Positions 47,481 to 61,700 of a stretch of 64,000 nt of DNA are shown here, one piece after another. This DNA is from Euonymus europaeus (lineage: Eukaryota; Streptophyta; Magnoliopsida; Celastrales; Celastraceae). Positions within the stretch are counted from its first letter, which is position 1; every line of letters starts with the position of its first letter. The stretch is taken from NCBI GenBank assembly GCA_963580455.1, contig OY756965.1, forward strand, positions 5,468,501 to 5,532,500. The letters run 5' to 3'. The notes beneath the pieces were generated by a model. That model was not told where the DNA came from. It saw only the letters and a list, made by a program, of their open reading frames with translations, and made no database searches. The position numbers and the translations under genes were made by a program.

Positions 47481-49440
47481 AATTTTAATGTGTAACACCA
47501 ATCTCACGACATAGCATCAAATGATTTTTTTTTAAAATAGTTATTACATATCCATCACAATTGTTCTCTGAAAGTATAACACCAAACCCACAATATTGCA
47601 TCAAATGAACTAAAAAAAGGTTCCCAGATATCCATCATTTAAGATATAACAAAAATAAATCAAATGCACTTCAATGCCTACTTGCACTTCCATGACACAG
47701 TTTTTCATTAGCATCAATACTCTTTGCATAATGCATAAGAATAATTTAAATTATATATATAAGTACATAAATATGAAATGAAGTTACATAAACCAATATA
47801 TTATATTAATGTACATATAATACCTTAGATTATTATTGTGTGGATGCATTAGGTTCTAATGGCATAGGCTCCATGCAAAATAATTCGGTTTTTTTTTTTG
47901 ATTTGGTTATCCAAATTATATTTTTTCGGTTACAAATTGTAAAATATCATTACCGAATCAATTCAAATATTTTGATTTTGATTAAAAATCGAACCGAAAA
48001 TCGAACGGAGACCCTAATGGGGACCTTGGAATAATTAGAATAATAGATGTAAAAGGTAAATAGGTTGAAGGTATTGCAAGGATAGTTTGATAAATCTCTA
48101 TCTATTATATAATTCGAAGTCCTGCATTGTTTGTACAGCGAGTTACGCGTGGTTTTCATACTCGCGCGAATGGATTTCAATTTTTTTTTTTAAGGACCGT
48201 TAGATTTGTTATCCTTTGATTTCTAGATTGTTCCTTTTGATCGAGCGGTTGATAATACATCTATGTCACTTGACTTTGTTCTGGAAAGTTACTTCACTTT
48301 CCCCTTTAGTAAATCATATTTTGGCTTCGTTCGTCTTTAGTCGGTTATAGGAACACTGCTCAAAATCTTAAAAGCATAAACTTGTGATTGTGTTCAATGG
48401 AGAAGAGGATTGTAAGCTTGTAGTTTCATAATCTCCAGGTAAGGTTTATACAAACTTTTTAGTGTTTCTTCTCCTTCTTTAATTGTTTTTCTCCATAGTA
48501 GATACACAATTTCCTTTTCTAATAATAGAAAGCAGTCGTTCTCAAACAAATGAAACCAAAAAAATGATAAATCAAAATGAAAAGTAGAAATTGACAAACA
48601 TAGGATACCGACTACTCACCTTGATAATGAAACTTTTTTCTAATCAAGTTTCTCCCTTTTGTGGGTACATCCTAGCGGTTGGAACTTCTTGCTCTTATGC
48701 TAAGATAAAGGCAAGTCTTCGAATACAATCAAGAGTTTGCTATAGAGATTCGAGAAGAATTGTGCTATGACAATTTCTAGGTCATAAGGGATATGGATGA
48801 AGAGTCGTGTTGCAGAGAAAAGAGAGATGAACAAAATTGAGTAAAAATGGGTTGTCTGAAAGGTTTGTTTGTTTTTTTTGTTTGTTTTTTTATGAGTGTT
48901 TGACTGCACTCTAAACAAGGTGCAATGAAGGAAGGCCCACTAATGGTAAAACCAATGGTTTATTTAGTGTTCTTGGTCTGCATGCATGTTACTCCTCCTT
49001 ATCAATTATTGTGCATTAGTGGATATATGTTTTCTCTTATAGTCATTTACATTAAATTAATATATATATATATAGATAGTAGATAGTAGATAGTAGATTT
49101 TAAAACCCTATAAATACACTGAATTTCCTATGTTCTGTATGATATAAGTTTGCTATCTTCTAAACTTCATGAATGAAATGCAATGGGAAATCATGATAGA
49201 ATTTCCTATTTTTAAGCATTATATCCTTTGATTGTGCCCAATCTCTTATGAATAAAACAATGGATTATATCCAATGTTTTCTAACAAAAGTTAATTACAT
49301 ACCAGTCTTCTATCTAACAATACCAAAACTGATACAAATTATTTGAACATTTAAACTTAAAAAAAAAAAAAAAACCTGCAGCAAAGGGCGCGTCTTTATT
49401 AGTATATATATATTTTTTTAAAAATCGTGTGAATAGTGTT
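47481..49440. other. A/T-rich intergenic DNA upstream of the helicase gene
   Basis: No gene is supported. It contains more diverged copies of 'ATATCCATC' text near the minisatellite, T-runs (47,887; 48,181), a TA run with a 7-bp AGATAGT repeat (49,060-49,098) and an A-run (about 49,359). Short frames on both strands look like chance. Confidence 0.55.
49074..49098. repeat. AGATAGT microsatellite (about 3.5 copies) after a TA run
   Basis: Three exact 7-bp units at 49074-49094 plus a partial one, preceded by (TA)n from 49,060. Confidence 0.85.
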
Positions 49441-49474
49441 GTGGGCAATCCAGAATGTGAAAAGCATCCAGCCC

Positions 49475-49684
49475 GGCCCATTTAAAAGTAACGGGCCATT
49501 GACCATGGGCCAGAAGTCCATGTAATAAGAACAGAGGTTTTCTCGCCTTTGTCCAAGTTCGTCCAATAGCAGCCAAAAGAGCAATTTGGCGCTTCGTCTC
49601 TCCTGGGTTCTTTACTTCTTAGTTCTAAAGTTCTAACCCGCAAAATTTCCATCGCCGAAAGCTTCATCGCTGGCTAAAACCCTA
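49475..49684 (+). promoter_or_regulatory. Helicase-gene promoter region: site II elements and telo-box
   Basis: Two site II-type motifs (GGCCCA at 49475-49480 and TGGGCC at 49506-49511), with a further GGGCC at 49493-49497, lie 280-310 bases before the ATG. A telo-box (AAACCCTA, 49677-49684) lies about 100 bases before it. This pair of motifs is typical of plant genes expressed in dividing cells, bound by TCP and telomere-repeat factors. No TATA box is obvious. The regulatory role is inferred from motif identity. Confidence 0.55.
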
Positions 49685-49785
49685 GTTTTTGATTCTCCCT
49701 CGATAAAAGTTCCAATTCAATGCTTCTGATTCTTAGATCCTTACAAATCGATCTCTGACTATATTGATTGGAAATCGATTCGGCA

Positions 49786-52700
49786 ATGGGGAAGAAGGTT
49801 GTATCGAGAAGAGAGCTCTTGGATCGGTGGAGGGACATCGAAGAAGAGGCAGAGACTGATAGTAATGATAATGAATCTCGTCTTCACCGACTCAAAGAGC
49901 AATGGTTCCTGTTCTCTCTCACGTCTCTTAGAGCCTCTAATTTTTACAAAGCATGTTATCAGTTTCTATTATCATCCAATATGACACACGAAATCCGAAA
50001 TGATTCGCCCTGCCATTTTGTTTTGAGCTGAAAATCTTTATATACCTATAATTTTTATTCGAAGAAATGAATGGAGACTTTTTTCAATAACGAGAGGCAC
50101 TGTGAGTTGTAGTATTAATGTCACTTTTCTTTTGTTTTTGGTGTGATTGCTCATGGTTTTCCTGATTTATGTTGAGAAATAAAACTTCAGTGAGTATTGA
50201 AGGATGATCTCAAATTATGAATATGATCCAATAATCACAGAAAGACAAGCGTTACTACAATCTATAAGCAAGTAAATGCGTCAAGGATTTATATTACGTG
50301 TATCTGCCTGCCTATATTCTTTACGTTCTATGGGATCCGAAAATGTTCAGTGTGAATTTAATTATACTCAAGAAAGGATGGGGGCACTTTTTTTTTTAAT
50401 TTCTTTTAGAGAAATAAAAACAAGAAATACTCTATATTGAACCATGGACATTGAAGTTCAATAACGTAAAAAAAAACTTTGCTTTAGTCCCTGAAAAAGA
50501 CAACAATGATTTTTTTTTTTTGGGTTTTTTATGTTTTTCTTTGTGTTTCGGATATTATTTTGCCTTTCTATCATTGTTTAACTTTCATGTGATAAATTGT
50601 ATGTCATGCTTTGTTTATTGTTATGCTTACCATAAAAAGTTAATTCATGCAAATTTATAGATTGACCTGCTATTTATCGGCAGAAGTAACATATTTGCTG
50701 TGTAAACCACACTCTACTGACTTCTAATAGCTTTGCAGCCCTTGGTCTGATATATTTACATTGAAAATATAGAAAGTCTATTTTCCATCTGTACTTATGG
50801 TAGTGGAAACAAAAGAGACCGTTTTGGCAGCTTTGGTAAAGTGACAAAATGGGAAGTTGATTCCAGATTTCAACTTTTCTTGTGATTTTGAATATATGGT
50901 AAACTTTATTCTCGTCTCCTGGTTGCTATCCGAATCACCTAACTTTTAAAGTTTCATCAACGTTTTCTACTCCAATTTCTTTTGTACTAGGGATTTCAAG
51001 ATGCCTCATTGATGGGATTTTGTGTGTATATGTATATTTTTGAGGAATATGCAGTTATAGTATGTCTGTATGAGTAGATTTGAATTCAATCTCAATATGA
51101 AAGCCCAGAAAATTTTCCCTTTCTCCTTCTTTAGCTGGTACCAGAATTCTATGACTTCTTGAAGTTTATAATATTTAACTTGTCTCAGTTTCACTCATGT
51201 TCTTTTTTATTACTATAGTAGTTTTCTCTTCTTCTTCTTCTTCTTGTTTTTTTTTTTGCGTGAGACATGAATAATTGGTTGTTATCTTTCAATCAAAAAA
51301 TAATAATTGATAGGCATCTTATTCTCTTATGGCCTTTTTTTTTTCTGCTGAAAATTGATTTCGTAGGATGATAATTGGTCGTTCCTTTTGCCTGTGCTAG
51401 GTTTGCGGATGCCTTTAATTTTTTGATCTGCTTGCCAAATGAAGCACATATTTGGTGTAGTGCTTGGGAAATAATGGGCCCACTTTTGGAGACGTTCTAT
51501 AATTACTTTAAAGACGAACGCCAAGACTCTCCTCTTAGACTCCTATGGAAGAGGATCTCGGATGAGATGCAACAATGCATCCAGTGTGTATCTCAGTACC
51601 ACCAAGCGCAGGAGATGTATAATATGGAGTATGAGTTGAGTTCCGTTGGGCCGCTGCTTGAGGTTTTGCGGAATCTTGATGAGGAAAGAGTAACTCAACA
51701 CTTGAGAGAGATTACGTCCCGAATAAGAAACGATGAATATGATCCTTTGCGTGATAATGCTGGAGTCGTTAGTTTGATGTATGAGGTAGTATGTTGCTTT
51801 TGGTTTTTATGTCATATATGATATATTCATAATACAGAAACTACTGATGTATGCTTTTCGTTACCACAGTATGCTGGCTTCTGTTTAAGATTTGCATCAG
51901 TGAGATGCACTATCCTCTGGTATTAAATTATGTTGGCTTTTGTTCTCTGAGACGGTTTTTGTTGAAATAGGCTTGTGAGATTTATGTGAAGCTGTGGCAT
52001 AAAAAAACATATATGTGCTGCAATCAATGATAATTTTTGCGTTTATGGTTTGTATCTCTCTATTGATGCTTATTTGTTTTTATGCATCTCTCTTCACTTG
52101 GTATTGTTCACAAAAACTCTTAAGACTATGCAACCTTCTTGTATGTGCATGCATAGTGTTTTAACCTCCTATTTTTTCCTGCTTCTACTCTGGATATATG
52201 CTCACAGACTGACATTTGGTGATTATTGGTTTACAGGTTTTGATGTTTCCTGTCTTGCTGGATGATCGGTACTTGTTTACAGAGTTCGAGATATTTATTG
52301 AAGTAGTCGATAACATGCATGATCTGGCTTTGGCTGGGCACCAACAGTTTCCGGTATTTATTTGGACAATTCATGTATATAGTTGTGCATTAGCTTGTGT
52401 ATTTATGCTCTTTCTTTCCTCCTAAACTTGTAACTAATTTGTCAGGGTGTTTATGCATTGCTTTTCTTCAATAGAAGGGTGCGTTCTGTCGGTCGCCGTT
52501 TAGCTCGTTCAATGGAAAAATTGAGGTATATTATTCTCATTATGTTTAGCTCTTTTTATGGACAAGAGTTGGAGGTGGGTTTTGGTACCACAAGGTTTGA
52601 AACCTGGCTTGTTTATATCATTTCCAAATTCTAGGAGTTGCCAATTTGTTGACATTTCAGATTGGTCATACTAAGCAACTCTTCTAGCAAAATAAAAATA

Positions 52701-55700
52701 ATGTCTATTTCATGCCCTAGGTTGTGTAAATTTATGCAAGAACATTTGCACTGAGTGAATGTTCATAGGGAGTGACACATGGGAAAGAAGTGTGTACAGG
52801 TGAAGAAAACCGAGATATAGTAACCATAGAAGAAAAAACCAGTGACCACCTATATTTAGTTAAATTACCATCTTGATTGTTCATTGTAGGATGTTAACAA
52901 TGAGTTTTGCTTGCTACTGTTTTGGTTTGTCAAGTATGATATAGGATCTCCTCTATCAAACTGGAAAACCTAGTTTTATTTCAGGTATAGTCTCGTTAAA
53001 GAAAATGTCAAAACTTGCTCAAATAAAAATGTCAAAATATTATGCTTGATAAGATTCTTACTCTTGATAACTTGAGCAAAAGAGAGAATAGATGTTTCCT
53101 CTGTAAAGAAGACTAGGCCCTTAATCACCTCCTCCTTCACAGCAAGTGGTAAAGAAATTTCTGGATGTAGTTGCCTAGAGGACGAGCTAAAAGGCTTGGA
53201 CAGCGTTGTGCAGAAGCAAGGTAAAAAGGCAACTAATCTTCAATGAATCCTTTGGTTGCTTGTTGGAAAATATGGTTGGAAAGAGAGAAAGATAATATTT
53301 GATGTTTCTGAGACTCAGTTACGAAAAAGCTTTGGGCTAATGGTTTGACACATTAAAATTATGGTTCTCCATTCTTCACCACAATGCAATGTTCTAGAAT
53401 TCCTTCATGTATCATAGATTTTTACTTTATCTTTTTGTCACAGCTAAACATTGTTAGGGTGGCACACCCTTGGTGCCCAGCAATAAATTTCCTTATCCAC
53501 TCAAAAACATTCTGCTTGGTAAATCAGATATTATTTAGATTCTGTGTTTTGGACCTGAAGGTTTTGGAAATATAACTTTCTTTGCATTGAGACTTGAGAA
53601 ATTTAGAATTTGGTGTATGGTTTTATTTTCTATAGCTCTCATATGCTCGTGTGGAAATGGTGTTCCTAAATGGATATTCTTCAAGGTGTTACATGATTAT
53701 ATGTATATGGCATTACGTTCTTTTTCATGCAGAATACTCTTAAAATACCCCTTTTGGAAAAAGTGAAAAGTAAGAAACTACGAACTGCGAATTACATTAT
53801 TTGATTAATGATGACTAATGGTTAATAGGTCTTGAAATATGCCAACGGGTCCAGTCTTCCCAGCAAAAAAAAGAAAAAAAAAAGAATGATAAAGGAAAAG
53901 ATAAGAAGGAATGGACCTTGGATAACTCTCCCATTCAACCATTTGTCAGAAAGCTTGTTAAATGACGTGAAGATTCTCATTGGTTTGGAAGGATATGCAT
54001 TTATTCTGTAATCATTGAATAATTATGCCAGGCACACTTCTTCAGTTATTTAAACACAAATTCGGTCTTTACAGAATTTTAGGTTTTTTGCAATGTTTGC
54101 TTAGTATATTGGTGATTTCTTTGTTTCGGTGATATTATCTCTTCCTTTGTAGGAGAGCAACAGATTTGGAACCTGTGCAGCCTTTGTTTAAGAAATATAT
54201 TGGCCTTTTGGAGACAGAAGTACTCCCATCAGCTTCTAAAGTCTTAAAACCAAGAGTGCAGCTGGACCGTCAATCTATATGGCTGGGAATCACTTCATTG
54301 TATGTAGTAATGGCCAAATAGATTTATGAATAACAGCTACATCGCCTACTAATGCATATTTATATTGTTTTATGAAGGCTTGAGTTCTTAGAACCTCCAG
54401 CCTTTGAAGAAGGGATACTGGAGCAATATCCTTTTTTTTTTGACATTGTCCTCAACCATATTAGTGGCGATTCAGCTGAATTTTCTCATGCAGTTTGTTG
54501 TTTGAGAGAACTCTTTAAAATGCTTGGTATTTTCCATTTCTTGATTTTATTTCCTCGAGCCAATATGTATATTGAATTTGCAGTGAAATTCTTTCCCATG
54601 TTTTTCCATGTTACAAGGGTGTAAGCTTTGGCTGAGGTCTCCTCTATCTCCAAATGTGATGCGCAACACATTGTTGGGTCAGTGTTTTCATACTCGGCAT
54701 GAGAAAGTTCATAAAGACATTTTTGATCTTTTTCAGCCTTTCTTGCAGGCATGTCTTGGTTTCATTTCATCTCAAGCTCCTCGTTTCATTTTGATTCGTT
54801 TTTCAGATAATGTTCTTGATGTTAATATGCGCGCCTGTTTTTTTTTTTTTGTCTATCTAGTCTCTTGAAGCTTTGCAAGATGGAGAACATGAGAGCCAAC
54901 GTAGGCATTTTCTTTTCTTTCTTCTCCATCAAGTTCCAGTGAGCAGTAACTTCAGTACTTTAACGAGAAAAACAGCTTGCAAGGTTCATATAATTTCCTT
55001 TTTGTATTCTTGTGAGCTTTATGGCTCCCATCCGTAGTTCTATCATTGTGGTTCACATGTGTTGCTATTTTGCAAGATTGTTTTTCCAGATAGCACTTCT
55101 AATTATACATCGTGGTTACAAGATGAATCCGCCTTGCCCTCCTTTTGAATGTGCACATATGTGGTAGGTGTTACTTGCTCCTCATTGGTATTATAACATA
55201 TGTGATGTGATGCCTTTGAATGTGCACTATCTTTTATTTGGTAATTTGATTGGGAGCACTTTTTATTTGCTATTGGCTTTCCAACATTTGCAGGAATCAG
55301 GTGTGGGAAAGTACAAATTACTTGATATACATTTTGGGTTTCTCTGGAGTGTATGACTGTATGCATCATGCAAATAATTAATGCATGTGAAGAGAAACGG
55401 AGGACCTTTAATTTGACTTTCATATCAAATGAGCATCTCTGCTATAACTGAAGCATTATTAATCTTGTCAGTCCAGCTCTATTTGTGAGGGAAATAATTA
55501 GAATCCCATTCTCTGCTGTAATTTTTTTCATCTATTTGTGGAAAAAAGCCATTGTAAAGTCGTACGATATTTTCCTCCAAACTCTTTTCTCTTGTTTACT
55601 TATCTTTTTCCTCATTCTAGAATTTTCTATTTATGGAGTTTGAGAGTCTGAATTTGACTACCAAAGATATGTGAATTCTCAAGTATACATGATCATCCGT

Positions 55701-58700
55701 TTCTTTTGTGTGACTTATTATTATGTTTTGAACTCAATGGTTGCTTTTTTTGCCATTTCTTTGTGCATTGTAGTTACTTGTATTTCTCAGATTTGAGCAA
55801 TTTTGTTGGACAGGGGCCCTTCTCTTGTTTCCTGTCTGAAGGATTCTTCACTTCACAGTTCTTTGCGACAACCTGCCTTTGATCTCATACAAACGATTAT
55901 TGTTTCTGATGCAAGTGCCTTGATAACTTCAGTCTTGAATTACCATACTACTTCAATTATCGACAGAACCAGTCCTGTTGACTGGAATGACGATGGGGAA
56001 ACCAGTGGGCTTGCATTTGCTTTGAATCTTGAAGAAAACGATTACAGTTGTTGGAGTGAATTTAGTGCACAAAGTAAAATTACTTCGTCAGAGTGCCAGG
56101 GGTGGATGTGCATTCCTATGCTATGGGTTGATGTTTTAGTTGAAATTAATCCTTCAGTCTTTCCATTGTCATTTTCAAAGGCTGTTTTTTGGGCTCGATC
56201 TCAGTTAACTATGATTGAACCTGAAACTAGTGGAGATATGGCACTTGCAGTTAGAAATTGGCTTTCATCTTCAGCTACAGAAATTTCCTTTTCATTTGGT
56301 TGGAAGGTTCCAACTGGTGGAGACGATGGTGGTGGTGGAAAGGAGTCCAAAAATTCAATAGAAGTGTCGACAATTTGCTTTCCTCTTATAAGAGTTTTCA
56401 ACAGGTTCACGCCATTCTCTTATCTCTATCTTTCTTCCCTTTTATTTCATATAGATGAGTGTTATATCTTCTGTATTTTGTTTTTGCATGATGAAGTCTC
56501 CTTTTTTGTGGAAAAATTGTATGGCATGTTAGTTGCTGGCTTTTTATTTCTTTGTGAGTTTGTGTACTAACTCTGAATCTGTTTTGCAGATTAACTGCAC
56601 ATTTTATAGTTCAAATGGCACAATTAGAACTTAGGAAGCAGTGGACTTGGGATGCAAGGATGAGCGAGAGCTTGATTCTTTCTCTTGTTGATCCTAATGA
56701 TGTGAGTGTGCCAGATTATTTTTTTCTCAGTTAGAGTTTCATTAGAGAAATAAAGCTACAGAGAGTACTCAAATCAACCAACAAAGTGAGGAAGACCCTA
56801 TTACAGAATGGTAATCCAAATCCGACTTGTGGTGATTGCAGTTCACAATGAATGTACCCCTTTGATTACATATAGATGTACCCTTGAAAGGGTTTAAGAA
56901 ACCACCTGACTGTTGAAAGAAATCCAACTGAAGAGCTAGCAGTAAATGAAAGAGGAAAAAGCCTGGGAAAGGTTGTATTGATATGAAGTTGTTGTACCAA
57001 CTGCTATAGCTTCCACCCATAAGGATCCTAACACTGTCGAGATCTAGAGCTAGAGACATCCAAAGCTCGCCTGGAAGCACCCAACTCTGTAGATCTGTTG
57101 TAGGAAGAAGCCCTCAAGGAGAAGGAACTTGCCAATCGGCCATAGGAGAATCGCAAGATCTCACGAGGATATGAGGGATAAACCCATTGAAAATTTATTG
57201 AAATAAGCAGGAAAAAAACATAAAGAGAAGGTGGAAATGGCTAGGTGGAGTTCATCACTCCTTCCCCTCCTCTGGATCTGTAAACGAGTTTGAAAGCTTT
57301 AGAGAGAGGAGAGGAGTAACAGCTGCAACTTTCTATGATTATTGTGCATTATTTCAAAAGAACTTCTATGATTTATATCAATTATCAATCAATCTCTATC
57401 TCTTTTCTTGTTTTTCATGCTATTGTTATTTTTATCAAGTGTTCAAAGGAATTTGGGTATTCTTTTTGCAGAATATTAGGCAATTTGGCAAATGCATTTT
57501 GGAGCATGTTTCCAAGAGTAGAGGTCTCGCCTCCGGTTTGAAGTTTCTATGCTCTTCCGGATCTTCGTTGTCTGCAATCTTTTTGGGCTTGAGACATGCA
57601 TTGAAAGTGGTGAGTGATGCTAATTTTCAATAAATGAACATGTAATACTTGGTTAGGGAAGCCCATGGTGTAGTTGATGGGTCGTCCCTTGCCACCTAGG
57701 GTGCTGTGTGCTCAAACATTCGAACAGTTTCTCTGTAATGCATTTGTGAGAGTCCTGTGTAGTGGGGTTACCTGTACTAGCTTGTAATCATTCATTGTCT
57801 ATTTCATTATTGTATCCATAGTACTGCTAGTTAAAATACACATGTTCAAACAAATATAGTCTTCTGAAAATGCTTATATTGTTAATATGCATTTTAGCTT
57901 GTAAGTTGTCCAATGCCCATTCTCCCTTATCGCTTGGATTCATTTCTCTTATCTCCCTTTAGGCTCTTGTCTCTTTTTGGCTAGTTTACAAAACATGATT
58001 CTAAAATACCATTGATATCATCACTAGCTCATTTTTTGAAAAAAGAGAGAGAGTGTATTATTATCCTTTAGATGAAAAGCATTGTGAATGACGACTTGAT
58101 TTGAAAGGTGATATTATTTCTTTAGCATAAGAGAAATCGCTTCCACAAGCTTACCCTTGTTCATTTCTTCTGCTGTTTTGTTTCTGTTTGTATTGTTATA
58201 GGCCCAACTGGATTCAGTGCTAACAAAATTTCACATACTACAACATTTTTTCTTTCTTCTGCGCAAACTAATCAGTGAAGGGGATTCAACCATTCAAGTT
58301 TTTTCAGAAGAGGTTCCAGATACCTCTTCTGATTGCTACATCACAAAATTTTCTTCCCAAGGTGGATTCCTGCAGCCGCCACTTTTTGAATCCCAGCCTG
58401 CACAAGAGAATGTAACTATATCAACTATTGACTTAAAATCACAGGAAAAGTTTTGTCACTTGCTGTCAGAAACTGCATGGCCTTCAATTCGGAAGTGCCT
58501 AGTGGAAGGGAAGGCGTTTATGGACTACTCTCTTTGTCAGGTACATATGGTCTACACTCTTTTCCAAACATTTTTACTAACTTCAATTCAGAATGGCCCC
58601 TTGGGGCATCAATCATGTATCTCTTTCTTCTAAGGAGGAATGAAGTTGGGAACTGTTGTTACTGCATGCCATCCATCTATGTGGTTTCCCACATGCATTG

Positions 58701-61700
58701 CTGTGTTCACTCATGCATCCATATTGGACACGTGCAATTTTGGTGGGATGACAATGCACTTGTGCATTGTTCAGGTACTGGTTGGGGACTTTATAATGTG
58801 GACTGCCATCTTTCTTAAGATTCTTTGACAACTTTCAAAATTCCAGGTTACCATTTTGAAAATAAGTTCCAGTTGGTTGGTATTATTGAATTGATTGTAG
58901 TAGTGATCTTGGCTTTGTTCTCATCCTTTGTTCTCTGTTGCTCGCATTCTCTGGTTTAATTCATAAGGTGTTAATCTCATTTTCATATTGTTTCAGATGA
59001 CTTGTGTTCGCTTGCTGGAGATCCTCCCTGTTACTTTAGAAAGACTTGGCTACTCTTTTTTTGTCAAACGGTCTGGAAGTTCTGGGATGCTGGATAATGT
59101 ACTTGACCTCTCCTGGCTGCATGATCTCATGGACTGGGGAAAGTCACCACTTAAAGTTGTCATTGTGTACTGGAAACGAACGGTAACTTCGGTTCTGAAT
59201 TTTCTCAAGAGATCATGCAATGATACTTCAGCACTGACAGTGAGGGTCATTGAAAATATTATTTCATGTGGTGAGTCTTTTTAGATGTTTCACAGTTATT
59301 GTTTGATTATTATGTATCTTTGCATCCTTTTGCTAATTTGATGCTTTTATTTTCTTAATCATGTTTGTCCCTTCTAAATTTAGAAACTTTTAACATCGAT
59401 GATTTGGCCGAACAAGTTTCGCGCCTCTCTGTTTCATTATCGAAAGAAGTTTCTTGTGGTGTTGGAAAAGCTACATTGGAGAAAGGAAATTTATCTTCTA
59501 ATGTTCTGTCCTTTCCGAGAAAGGTTCCAGCCTCAAAGGTGCAACCTATCTATGTGAAAGAAAGAAATGCACGAATGCCATTATCAATGCCGACTAACAA
59601 AACAGATAAATTTAATGTGGTGGTTCTTTCGGATGATGAAATGGAACAACAAATTTCTTCCGATGATGTCCATTTACCTTGTGGTGAGTCTACTCCTGAT
59701 TTTCTGGTTACTAAGCAGTCAGTTTCTTCTGTTGAAAAAAGCACTTCACCAGCTGACCCTGAAGAGAATATTTCTTATACTGAGACTAAAAAAGATCTGT
59801 TGGAGGCTGTCCAGAAAACATATTCTGCAAATGGATCTGATATTGCTTTTGCAAAGTGGGGTTTTGATCAGTCAAAAGTCAAACCGCTAACTTCTCGCAA
59901 ATCAGGAGCTGTGGATGACAAGATAAAAGAAATAAAATCGAACCGCAGTGTAATTGATTCTCATTTCTCCCAATCCAGAGTTGATCTGAGGAAGGCATCT
60001 GATGAATCTGTCAATTTGAAAAGTGTGCATCAAATCAGTACAGAAACAAGTGCTCCAGTATTAAAAGGGTCGGTACGTGATTCCGATGATGGTCATTGGG
60101 ACTCGGCTCTTAATTCTGCAAGACATCTACAGTCTTCTCTTGCAAAGCCAAGTGCTTCTGGCCCTAAGCGTCAGGTTATTCAACTTAGATCACCTGCTGA
60201 AAACAGATCTGCTCATTTACGTAGGCTGGATACTGGAGCTAAAAGGTTCAAGGCACCGAGGCTTGATGACTGGTATAGACCAATTCTGGAAATTAATTAT
60301 TTTGCAATAGTAGGATTGACGTCTGCTGGTGAAGATGAGAATCTTACTGCTGGGAGATTGAAAGAGGTTCCAGTGTGCTTTCAATCGCCTGAACAATATG
60401 TGAACATTTTCCGACCGTTGGTTTTGGAGGAGTTCAAAGCACAATTACATAGCTCCTTTATGGAGATGTCTTCATGGGAGGAAATATATTATGGATGCTT
60501 ATCTGTAATATCAGTTGAGAGAGTTGATGACTTCCATCTTGTTCGGTTTGCACATGATGACAACAATTCTTCAGCGTCCAGAAGCTTTTTCGAAAACGAC
60601 CTTGTTTTGGTAACAAAGGAGCCTCTGGAGAGTACTTCCCATGATTTTCACATGGTTGGGAAGGTAGTTTACCACTGATATTTTATCCTAGCACCTCTGC
60701 AATGCTCTGGATGATTTGTAATGATGTCTTTTGCTAGTTTCGTTTTAGTTCAAATCATCGAGCATATAATTAACTCACCAAGCTAAAATCCTTTATTTTT
60801 TGATATTTTCCTGAACTTCTATAAAGGTTGTATGAAGATTAGTGATTTTTTCCGTCATATTGATTAAGCTCATTGCAAGAGCATTGTGCACGGGAGTTAT
60901 TTACCTTTATAGATTAAGCCCATTGTTGAATCAAATTGTAAATCCTCTTCACCAAAATCAGCAGTTCAAATACTAGTGTCTTTTTTGTGGAATGCAAGTG
61001 TTCTCGTTGATAAGTACGTATTTCATACAAAATTGTCAAGGTTCGTTATTCTCAGGATTTCGTAGATTTTTTTTCTCTTTGGAACTAAAGCAGCACGCTG
61101 CTTTCACAGGTGGAGAGGCGCGAGAGAGATGGCAAAAGAAGGTTAAGTATACTTCTCGTCAGGTTCTATTTTCTAAATGGTTCTTCACGCTTAAATCAAA
61201 GTAGGAGGAACCTTTTGGAACGTAGTAAATGGCACGCATGTCGCATTATGAACATCACGCCCCAAATTCGAGAATTCCAGGCACTAACAGCGATCAAAGA
61301 TATCCCCATGTTTCCAGTTATTTTGAAACCTGTCAATAATTCCCGTTGTTCTTTGGCGGCAAATGAATTTGCTCTGGGCAAACTCTTTCAGCCCTTGCAG
61401 CAAAAACTGAAGTCATCCTTCAATGACAGTCAACTACTAGCTATTAGTGTAGCCATTGGATCGTGTAATTTAAAGGAAGAGTTTGAATTGTCTCTCATTC
61501 AGGGCCCTCCTGGTATGATTATTTTACCAATCTCCACTTATGCTTTCCTATATTTTGCATAATTTAACTTGGGCCTTTGTTTGACAGGGACGGGGAAGAC
61601 GCGGACCATAATGGCCATAGTTAGTGCTTTGCTTTCTTCCCCTCTACGGGGCAGTGATACAAAAGATTCACTGGATGGAAATTCGAAAATCAGTAATATT

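Noticed and set aside
47880..48020. TTCGGTTTT ... AAAATCGAACCG text as a possible inverted-repeat element
   Set aside because: The matches are short, A/T-driven and lack a target duplication.
59550..59890. Frames opposite to and overlapping the large helicase exon
   Set aside because: They lie wholly within coding exon 15, which is supported by phase and by its flanking splice sites.
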